DNA of 11,067 nucleotides from an uncultured Clostridia bacterium. Its GTDB lineage: Bacteria > Bacillota_A > Clostridia > Oscillospirales > Acutalibacteraceae. The position numbers and the translations under genes are program-made. Numbering within the stretch: the stretch's first letter is position 1; each line of letters opens with the position of its first letter. Under the pieces are notes generated by a model, which searched no databases, was not told where the DNA came from, and saw only the letters and a program-made list of their open reading frames with translations. The stretch is from contig CALWIE010000098.1 of assembly GCA_944380625.1 (NCBI GenBank), positions 1 to 11,067 of the forward strand, given 5' to 3'. Positions 1-5,326 of the stretch are shown in pieces.

Positions 1-1836
1 CAGCTCCTGGTACTTGCCCGGGGCCGCCGAAAGGCCTTCGTGGCTGCCCCATTGGACGATTTTCCCGTGGTCGAACACGGCGATCTGGTCGCAGAACTTG
101 CAGGAGGAGAGCCGGTGGCTGATGTACACCGCGGTCTTGTCCCCTACGATCTTGTCGAAGTTTTCATAGACTTCCATCTCCGCCACAGGGTCCAGGGCGG
201 CGGTGGGCTCGTCCAGGATGACGAAGGGGGCGTCTTTGTACAGGGCCCGGGCCAGGGCGATCTTCTGGGCCTCGCCCCCGGAAACCTGCACCCCCGCCTC
301 GTCAAACTCCTTGTAGAGAGGGGTCTCCAGGCCCTGGGGCAGGGAGGAGAGCCGCTTCCCAAAGCCGGCCATGGACAGGCAGGCGGCAGCCCGGCCGCCG
401 TCGTACTGGAGGGAGGCGGCCACGTTCTGCCCCAAGGGGAAGGAGAGCAGCTGAAAGTCCTGGAACACCACCGAGAACAGGGCCAGGTATTCCCGGTAGT
501 CGTACTTGCGGATGTCGATGCCGTTTAGGAGGATCTCCCCCTCGGTGGGGTCGTAGAGGCGGCACAGCAGCTTGATGAAGGTGGTCTTGCCGGAGCCGTT
601 TTCCCCCACCACCGCCAGGCGGCCGCCCACCTGGAACTTCAAATCCACATGGCGCAGGGCCCAGTCCTTTGTGCCGGGATAGCGGAAGGACACGTCCCGG
701 AACTGGATCTCATACTGCCGGTCCGAGCGCTTTTCCGTGGTCAAGCTCCCCTGGTACATCCGGTTGGGGGTGTCCAAAAAGGCGAAGGTCTCCCGCAAAA
801 ACACGGCGTTGGCCCGGAACACCCCCCAGGCGCTTATCAGCTGGTTGACGTTTTCCGAAAGGGCGGTGATGGCCGCCACATACTGGGCCACGCTGCCCAC
901 CGGGAAGGCGCCCGCCCAGGCCTTCAGGCACACAAAGGCGTAGGCAAGCCCCGTAAACACCCCGGATACCGCTGCCGACGCCCCGGCCCACAGGCCCAGG
1001 GGGCCCTTGGCCATCCGGGCAAAAGCCCCCTCGGGGAGGAAGGTCTTGTCCTTCCGTCCGTAGTGCTCCGCCAGCCTGTCCTGGCGGTACAGGCGCGCGT
1101 CGGCGCTCCGCTCCGGCTGGATGATCTCCCAAAGGCAGAAGTCATAAAGCCGGTTGCTGTCCGTAAAGCTCTTTGCCGCGCCGGCGTAAACCTGGGTGCG
1201 CCTGTTGTGGAACAGGGGGGCCAGAAGGGCCACCCCCAGCAGCGCCCCCAGGGCCAGGAGGAGGACCAGGGGGTTGTTTAGGGCGATCCAGGCCCCGGCC
1301 CCCTCCGGCACCTGCTGGGTGAACAGGGTCACCGTCAGGGCCACGGCGCTCCCCATGCCGAACAGGGGGCTTATCAGCTGCTCTGTGTAGTACACGGTGG
1401 AATACAGGCCGTGCCTGCCCCAGTTGTAGAGCTCAAACATATGGGACAAGAGCTCGTGGGTGCGGGGTTCGTCGGCCCCCTGGAAGTCCATGGAGAGGAG
1501 CTTGTCGGCCTCCACCTTCCGCAGGGTGTACTCCATGGCCTCCTTGTAGGCCCGGCTCCGCCGGCCCAGGACCGCCGACAGGGCCCCCAGCCCGGCGGTC
1601 AGCAGCACCGTCAGCGCCGCCAAAAAGGCCAGCCTCTGGGGGTCGCGCCCCCCTGCCAGCTCGTTTAGGATCTGGGAGGAGAAGTAGACGGTCACATAGG
1701 GGGCTACGCCGGAGACGGCGGCGTGGGCCGCCAGGGCGGGCAGCATCCGGGGGATGCGCCTGTGCCAGATCTTATAGGCCCGCAGGGCGGAGCGCAGCGT
1801 CTCCCCAAACCCGGCAAGGGTTTCTTTTTCAGCCAT
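1..1836 (-). CDS. ABC exporter half-transporter B (permease fused to ATPase), partial
   Basis: An ATP-driven exporter subunit of the MdlB/MsbA-like type. The frame is open from the ATG at 1836 to base 1, giving 612 residues with no stop, so only the last few residues should lie past the left edge (family length about 580 to 620). Hydrophobic stretches fall near residues 33-55, 69-91, 153-173, 188-208 and 282-306, with a weaker one near 315-335. The nucleotide-binding domain has an A-loop FRYPG (384-388), Walker A GENGSGKT (K417), Q-loop Q459, signature VSGGEAQ (S519), Walker B LDEPTA (E543) and H-loop H574. No catalytic residue is missing. The ATG overlaps the end of exporter A by 8 bases and follows AAGGAGG (1852-1846) at 9 bases, so the two are coupled and probably form a heterodimer. 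The substrate is unknown. There is no C39 peptidase domain, so it does not process a leader peptide itself. Confidence 0.93.
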   Translation of the reverse strand, partial: MAEKETLAGFGETLRSALRAYKIWHRRIPRMLPALAAHAAVSGVAPYVTVYFSSQILNELAGGRDPQRLAFLAALTVLLTAGLGALSAVLGRRSRAYKEAMEYTLRKVEADKLLSMDFQGADEPRTHELLSHMFELYNWGRHGLYSTVYYTEQLISPLFGMGSAVALTVTLFTQQVPEGAGAWIALNNPLVLLLALGALLGVALLAPLFHNRRTQVYAGAAKSFTDSNRLYDFCLWEIIQPERSADARLYRQDRLAEHYGRKDKTFLPEGAFARMAKGPLGLWAGASAAVSGVFTGLAYAFVCLKAWAGAFPVGSVAQYVAAITALSENVNQLISAWGVFRANAVFLRETFAFLDTPNRMYQGSLTTEKRSDRQYEIQFRDVSFRYPGTKDWALRHVDLKFQVGGRLAVVGENGSGKTTFIKLLCRLYDPTEGEILLNGIDIRKYDYREYLALFSVVFQDFQLLSFPLGQNVAASLQYDGGRAAACLSMAGFGKRLSSLPQGLETPLYKEFDEAGVQVSGGEAQKIALARALYKDAPFVILDEPTAALDPVAEMEVYENFDKIVGDKTAVYISHRLSSCKFCDQIAVFDHGKIVQWGSHEGLSAAPGKYQEL

Positions 1837-3652
1837 GGGTCTTTCCCTCCTTGTAGTACCGGCTCTGAATCTCAAAGAGCCGGGCGTATTCCCCGCCCCG
1901 TTCCAAAAGGGACTGGTGGGTGCCCTCCTCTAGGATCTTCCCCTCGCCCAGCAGCAGGATCCTGTCGCAAAACCGGGTGGAGGCAAGCCTGTGGGAGATG
2001 TAAAAGGAGGTGCGCCCCTGGGTCAGCTCGCTGTAGCGCAGGTAGAGCTGGTGCTCGGCGATGGGGTCCAGGGCGGCGGTGGGCTCGTCCAAGAGGATGA
2101 TGGGCCCGTTTTTGTACAGGGCCCGGGCCAGCATCAGCCGCTGCAATTCCCCGCCGGAGAGCAGGACGCCGTCCTCGAAGACGCCCTTGCCAATGTGGGT
2201 CTGCCCGCCCTGGGGCAGGGACCGGTATTTCTCCCACAGCCCCGCCCGCCTCACGGCGTCCTCAATGCCGGCGGCGTCCGCGCTCTCCGGCTGCTGGGTC
2301 ACGTTGTCCGCGAAGGTGGTGTCAAACAGGGAGAAATCCTGGAACACCGTGGAGAACAGCCGGTAGTAGTCCCGGCGGTTGTACTGCCGTATGTCCTCCC
2401 CGTTGAGGAGCACCCGCCCGCCGGTGGGGTCCAACAGGCCGCAGCACAGCTTCATCAAGGTGGTTTTGCCCGCCCCGTTTAAGCCCACCACAGCCAGCTT
2501 CTCCCCGGGGGCGACGGTCAGGTCAATGTGGGACAGGGTGTCCTGTTTTGCCCCGGGATACCGGAAGGAGACGTCCTCCAGCCGCAGCTCGTAGGGGTGC
2601 TCCAGGTCGGGGGAGAGGGGCTTGCCCTCCTCAAAGAGGAAGGGCTCCGGGGACTCCAGATAGTTTCGGACGCTGCACAGCTCCAGGCTGAACCGGTGCA
2701 GGTCTCCAAAGCCCTTTAGGATCCCCGTCACCCAGGTGGTGAAGTTTCCCAGGGCCGTAAAGTACAGCAGGAACTGGGCGGCGGGCAGGCCCTCCTCCAG
2801 GGCCAGGGCCAGCAGGTAGCCGTAGGCCGCCCCGTTGCGGGCCAGGGTGAGAAGGACCTCCGCCAGGTCTCCCCACAGGTACACCCGCTGCTCTTTGATG
2901 AGGAAGTCCTGGTAAAGGCCCAGCACCGAGGCGTACACCTCCCCCAGCCAGTCCTTCATGCCAAAGAGGAGGATGTCCTTCAGCGCCCCCCGGTCGGCGG
3001 CTTTTTCCCGGATGTAGCCCATCCGCCGGCCGAAGTCCCCCTTCTCCTTCCGGTGGGCGTAAGACCACTTGGGGCCCCGCCGGGAGCAGAGGTAGCTCAG
3101 GGCCGCCGTCCCCCCGGCGATGAGCACCAGCACCGGGTCCAGGCTGAGGAACAGGAGCAAATACACCCCAAAGCCCAGCAGGTTCTGGAGGATCTCCGTG
3201 AGCACCTGCCAGATGGCCTCCCCGGGGGCGTCGTTGGAGCACAGGCTCTCCAGGGCCCGCTCCCTTTCCTTTTTGAGGTCCGGGTTGCCCACGTTGGGAT
3301 AGGAGGTCCTAAGGGACTTGAGGGTGACCTGAAGCATCAATTCCAGCCGCAGCCCGATCCTGCCGAAGGAAGCGTTTTCCTCTGTGTAGGCTAGGGCGGC
3401 CCGGAGCAGGGCCAGGGCGCCGGCCATGGCGGCAATGGTGAAAAAGAGCTCGTGCAGGGGCGCGGTGGCCTCCACCTTGCCCAGGACCAGGGGCGCCAAA
3501 AAGAGCTCCGTAAGGCTTACCGCCACGTGGAGCAGGGCCAGGGCAAGGCATATCCCCAGCACGGTTTTGCGCTTGTTCCAGGCGAGCTTCGCCATAAACC
3601 CCACGTTTTGGGCGGCGTTGTGGGATGGCTTGGATTGGGAAGGGTTCTCCAT
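1829..3652 (-). CDS. ABC exporter half-transporter A (permease fused to ATPase)
   Basis: A complete 607-residue ABC exporter subunit of the MdlB/MsbA-like type. Membrane segments are visible near residues 31-57, 69-90, 153-185 (probably two) and 265-310. The ATPase domain follows, with SFRYPG (362-367), Walker A GLNGAGKT (K396), Q-loop Q438, signature LSGGELQ (S499), Walker B LLDEPTA (E523) and H-loop H554. The in-frame TTG one codon upstream (3655) would leave only 4 bases to GGAGG, so the ATG at 3652 with 7-base spacing is preferred. The end overlaps exporter B by 8 bases. Both subunits keep the catalytic glutamate, signature and switch histidine. This differs from many Gram-positive heterodimeric exporters, where one ATP site is degenerate. 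Its own promoter and a LytTR-type operator lie just upstream, behind the kinase gene, so the adjacent two-component system probably controls it. Candidate substrates are peptides or drugs (inference only). Confidence 0.95.
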   Translation of the reverse strand: MENPSQSKPSHNAAQNVGFMAKLAWNKRKTVLGICLALALLHVAVSLTELFLAPLVLGKVEATAPLHELFFTIAAMAGALALLRAALAYTEENASFGRIGLRLELMLQVTLKSLRTSYPNVGNPDLKKERERALESLCSNDAPGEAIWQVLTEILQNLLGFGVYLLLFLSLDPVLVLIAGGTAALSYLCSRRGPKWSYAHRKEKGDFGRRMGYIREKAADRGALKDILLFGMKDWLGEVYASVLGLYQDFLIKEQRVYLWGDLAEVLLTLARNGAAYGYLLALALEEGLPAAQFLLYFTALGNFTTWVTGILKGFGDLHRFSLELCSVRNYLESPEPFLFEEGKPLSPDLEHPYELRLEDVSFRYPGAKQDTLSHIDLTVAPGEKLAVVGLNGAGKTTLMKLCCGLLDPTGGRVLLNGEDIRQYNRRDYYRLFSTVFQDFSLFDTTFADNVTQQPESADAAGIEDAVRRAGLWEKYRSLPQGGQTHIGKGVFEDGVLLSGGELQRLMLARALYKNGPIILLDEPTAALDPIAEHQLYLRYSELTQGRTSFYISHRLASTRFCDRILLLGEGKILEEGTHQSLLERGGEYARLFEIQSRYYKEGKTHG

Positions 3653-3659
3653 CAAAAGG

Positions 3660-3664
3660 CCTCC
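3660..3664 (-). promoter_or_regulatory. Ribosome binding site of exporter A
   Basis: GGAGG on the minus strand lies 7 bases from the ATG at 3652 but only 4 from the adjacent TTG at 3655. This decides in favour of the ATG. Confidence 0.75.
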
Positions 3665-3693
3665 AGTCTCTCATGTCTTTTCCATCTGTAGGG

Positions 3694-3699
3694 AGTATA
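3694..3699 (-). promoter_or_regulatory. -10 element of the exporter promoter
   Basis: Minus-strand TATACT preceded by TGG forms an extended -10 (TGnTATACT). At 17-base spacing the -35 position is CCCTCC (3722-3717), a poor match to TTGACA. A good -10 with a poor -35 is typical of an activator-dependent promoter. The LytTR-like repeats end 32 bases before the -10. The untranslated leader would be about 35 to 40 bases. Confidence 0.6.
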
Positions 3700-3710
3700 C
3701 CACCCAAAAT

Positions 3711-3733
3711 GTCCCCGGAGGGTTTCCGGGGAC
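3711..3733 (-). repeat. Perfect inverted repeat between kinase and exporter genes
   Basis: GTCCCCGG (3711-3718) and CCGGGGAC (3726-3733) pair perfectly around a 7-base loop. On the minus strand the stem is followed by ATTTTGGG, only a weak T-tract, so it could be a leaky terminator after the kinase gene. It also covers the expected -35 position, and one arm overlaps the proximal operator repeat by two bases. An operator role is equally possible. Confidence 0.5.
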
Positions 3734-3761
3734 GAATTGTTCTTCTCAGGGGACGAACTGC
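3732..3761 (-). promoter_or_regulatory. LytTR-type operator (9-N12-9 direct repeat)
   Basis: On the minus strand GCAGTTCGT (3761-3753) and ACAATTCGT (3740-3732) are separated by exactly 12 bases. The similarity continues as CCCC, so CAGTTCGTCCCC and CAATTCGTCCCC match at 11 of 12 positions with a 21-base period. AgrA and ComE, LytTR-family activators, bind 9-base direct repeats with an ACAGTT-like core separated by about 12 bases, upstream of weak -35 elements. The site lies across the 3' end of the kinase gene, upstream of the exporter promoter. The partner is presumably the LytTR regulator encoded at 4441-5142. The format and core are seen directly. Binding is inferred. Confidence 0.65.
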
Positions 3762-4426
3762 GCCCTTTCCTGGGGCAGGAGGATTTCCGTGGTGAAGGCG
3801 CCCTCCTCGCTGGCCCGGCGCAGGTATCCGCCCAACCGCTCCACCGCCTTGTCCACCCGCCAAAGGCCAAACCCATGGCCGCTCCCCTTGGTGGTGGCGA
3901 AGCGGCTTCCCGCCTTTTCCAATTTCCCGCCGGGGGCCAGGTTTGTAAAGGAGATGTAGAGCTGGCTGCCCTTCATGTCCATATAGAGGCGGATCATCCG
4001 CTGGTCCTCGGGCAGCTTGAGGCTGGCCTCAATGGCGTTGTCGAAAAGGTTTCCCAAGATGACGCACAGGTCCAAATCGGAGATGGAGAGCTTCACCGGG
4101 ATGCGGGCGTCGGCCCGCACAGGCACCCCCTTGGAGCGGGCCAGGGAGATCTTGCTGTTTAGAATGGCGTCGGTCATGGTGTTGCCGGTTTTCACCGCCG
4201 GGTCCACCCGGTTCAAATCCCGCTCCAGCCGGTCCAGGTAGGCGCCCACCGCCTCCAGGTCCCCCTTTTGGGCGTAGACTTTCAAAAGCTGGATGTGGTT
4301 GCGGAAGTCGTGCCTCCAGCCCCGCATCTCCCGGTACATGGCCTCGGTCTCCCGGTACTGGGTGGCAAGGATCTCCCGCTGGTAGTCCGCCAGCTTTTTG
4401 CCCAGACGGTTTTGAAAAAATCCCAC
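3746..4426 (-). CDS. Short cytoplasmic GHKL sensor histidine kinase (AgrC/HPK10-like)
   Basis: A 226-residue kinase. It starts at GTG 4426, 7 bases after AGGGAGG and 14 bases after the regulator's stop. Residues 1-37 form a charged, amphipathic helix. The phosphoacceptor box is RHDFRNHIQ with H39, followed by a helical hairpin. The GHKL ATP-binding domain has its N-box NLFDNAIEA (N130) and G-box GSGHGFGL (G183-L188). This box layout is that of the AgrC-like HPK10 group that partners LytTR regulators. AgrC relatives normally carry about six membrane helices before the histidine. Here there is none, and no room for one, because the regulator gene ends directly upstream. The kinase must therefore sense a cytoplasmic cue, use another membrane protein (perhaps the neighbouring exporter), or act as an accessory phosphotransfer protein. 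It should autophosphorylate H39 and pass the phosphate to D60 of the regulator. Confidence 0.92.
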   Translation of the reverse strand: MGFFQNRLGKKLADYQREILATQYRETEAMYREMRGWRHDFRNHIQLLKVYAQKGDLEAVGAYLDRLERDLNRVDPAVKTGNTMTDAILNSKISLARSKGVPVRADARIPVKLSISDLDLCVILGNLFDNAIEASLKLPEDQRMIRLYMDMKGSQLYISFTNLAPGGKLEKAGSRFATTKGSGHGFGLWRVDKAVERLGGYLRRASEEGAFTTEILLPQERAQFVP

Positions 4427-4433
4427 AGGTATC

Positions 4434-4440
4434 CCTCCCT
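4434..4440 (-). promoter_or_regulatory. Ribosome binding site that fixes the kinase start
   Basis: AGGGAGG on the minus strand sits in the 14-base gap between the regulator stop and GTG 4426, at 7-base spacing. It shows that the kinase begins at the GTG and is not the tail of a longer protein, although the frame stays open further upstream. Confidence 0.8.
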
Positions 4441-5142
4441 TTACAGAGCCCGCAAAATGGCCCGGTTGAGGGCCTCGTACCCGCCCCTGGGCAGGGGGAC
4501 GGCGTCGCCGCTCTCCAAAAGGGCCTCTTTTTTTGTGGCCCGGCGCACCTTGCCCAGGTTGACCACAAAGGAGCGCCCCACCCGGAAAAAGCGCTCGTCC
4601 AGCTCCCGCTCCAGGGAGGAGAGGGACTTTTTCACCGTGTAGGCGCCGCTCCCCGCGTGGACGGTGACGTAATTCCCCCGCACCTCCAGGTACTCCACCT
4701 CGTAGAGGGGGACGCGCACCAGCTCCTCGGGCAGCTCCAGCAAAAGGGACTTTCCGTCCCGCCTGAGCCGCTCGGCCGCCCGGTCCAGCACGGAAAAGAG
4801 TTTTTGCCGGTCCACAGGCTTGAGCAGGTAGTGGAGCGCCGAGACGTCGTACCCCTCGGCGATGTAGTCGGGGTACCCGGTGAGAAAGACGATCTGGGCG
4901 AGCCGGTCCTCCCGGCGCAGCCGTTTTGCCACCTCCACGCCGCTGAGGCCGGGCATCTCCACGTCCAGCAGCAGGATGTCCCAGGCCTTGTCCTCCTCGT
5001 ATCGGAACAGGAAGGCGTCGCCGGAGGCGAAGGACTCCACCTCCCCGATGTAGCCCCGGCTCTGGGCCCACTCCGCGGCCCACTCCCCGGCAAGCTCCCG
5101 CGCTTCCTGCTGGTCGTCGCACACGGCGATCCGGTAGTCCAT
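4441..5142 (-). CDS. LytTR-family response regulator (AgrA-like)
   Basis: A 233-residue DNA-binding response regulator. The receiver domain (about 1-120) has the acidic pair D9/D10, the phosphorylation site D60 in LLLDVEMPG, T88 in FLTGY, and K108 in YLLKPVD, so it should be phosphorylatable. The LytTR DNA-binding domain (about 130-230) has the usual EVEYLEVRGNYVTVH, RFFRVGRSFVVNL and VPLPRGGYEAL segments. ATG 5142 follows GGAGG (5153-5149) at 6 bases. The kinase gene follows after 14 bases, so the two are cotranscribed. A consensus TATAAT lies about 32 bases upstream of the start. The likely target is the direct repeat in front of the exporter genes. Autoregulation through the repeat cluster at 5211-5236 is possible but not shown. 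Confidence 0.97.
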   Translation of the reverse strand: MDYRIAVCDDQQEARELAGEWAAEWAQSRGYIGEVESFASGDAFLFRYEEDKAWDILLLDVEMPGLSGVEVAKRLRREDRLAQIVFLTGYPDYIAEGYDVSALHYLLKPVDRQKLFSVLDRAAERLRRDGKSLLLELPEELVRVPLYEVEYLEVRGNYVTVHAGSGAYTVKKSLSSLERELDERFFRVGRSFVVNLGKVRRATKKEALLESGDAVPLPRGGYEALNRAILRAL

Positions 5143-5173
5143 GTTCTCCCTCCTCGGTGGGTGTGATAGGAAA

Positions 5174-5179
5174 ATTATA
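5174..5179 (-). promoter_or_regulatory. -10 element of the regulator-kinase promoter
   Basis: A perfect minus-strand TATAAT in an otherwise GC-rich region, 32 bases before ATG 5142. At 17-base spacing the -35 position reads TTCCCT, a weak match, so basal expression may be low or assisted by a factor bound upstream. Confidence 0.65.
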
Positions 5180-5210
5180 CACCAAACCTCTGTGGAAGGG
5201 AAGGGCGGCG

Positions 5211-5236
5211 TTCCCCGGGGGAATTTTCAGTTCCCC
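5211..5236. repeat. TTCCCC/GGGGAA repeat cluster in the divergent promoter region
   Basis: On the plus strand TTCCCC (5211-5216), GGGGAA (5218-5223) and TTCCCC (5231-5236) form a perfect palindrome with a 1-base centre, and a second inverted repeat with a 7-base spacer. The outer copies are direct repeats at 20-base period, and the second reads CAGTTCCCC, sharing CAGTT and CCCC with the exporter operator. The cluster ends 32 bases upstream of the regulator's -10. It is a candidate operator for either divergent gene, but the 20-base period is one short of the usual LytTR format. Confidence 0.4.
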
Positions 5237-5244
5237 GTCACACA

Positions 5245-5264
5245 GGCTTTAGGCTGGCTTTAGG
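5245..5264 (+). promoter_or_regulatory. 11-base-period direct repeat upstream of the MacAB-type operon
   Basis: GGCTTTAGG occurs twice, identically, at 5245-5253 and 5256-5264, a period of 11 bases. Tandem half-sites one helical turn apart just upstream of a -10 are the format bound by OmpR/PhoB-family response regulators. No such regulator is in the window, so the binding protein is unknown. Confidence 0.45.
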
Positions 5265-5273
5265 GGCGGCGGC

Positions 5274-5279
5274 TACACT
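5274..5279 (+). promoter_or_regulatory. Possible -10 element of the MacAB-type operon
   Basis: TACACT matches TATAAT at 4 of 6 positions and lies 47 bases before GTG 5327. No TTGACA-like -35 is present at normal spacing. The two GGCTTTAGG repeats occupy or adjoin that position, which suggests an activated promoter. Confidence 0.35.
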
Positions 5280-5311
5280 AGAGCAAGCAGCACCCCGCTG
5301 CCAGTTGAGCC

Positions 5312-5318
5312 AAGGAGG
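5312..5318 (+). promoter_or_regulatory. Ribosome binding site of the adaptor gene
   Basis: AAGGAGG lies 8 bases before GTG 5327. This strong match supports the GTG start and so places the sigma-like region inside the protein, rather than an internal start closer to the membrane anchor. Confidence 0.8.
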
Positions 5319-5326
5319 AAAGCGTC

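Noticed and set aside
1991..2482. Plus-strand frames antisense to the ABC exporter genes (also 40-528, 649-1281 and 3426-3959).
   Set aside because: They mirror the conserved ATPase and membrane-domain codons of the minus-strand genes and have no independent start signals or motifs.
4427..5185. The kinase frame stays open upstream to about 5185, suggesting a 479-residue kinase.
   Set aside because: The extra part is a Gly/Arg/Ala-rich out-of-frame reading of the LytTR regulator gene with no domain content. The regulator has clear motifs, and a ribosome site plus GTG fixes the kinase start at 4426.
5204..5236. GGAAC-like motifs on the minus strand as ECF sigma -35 elements that could link to the sigma-like domain.
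   Set aside because: No matching ECF -10 motif was found about 16 bases downstream on either strand, and GGAAC here is part of the repeat cluster.
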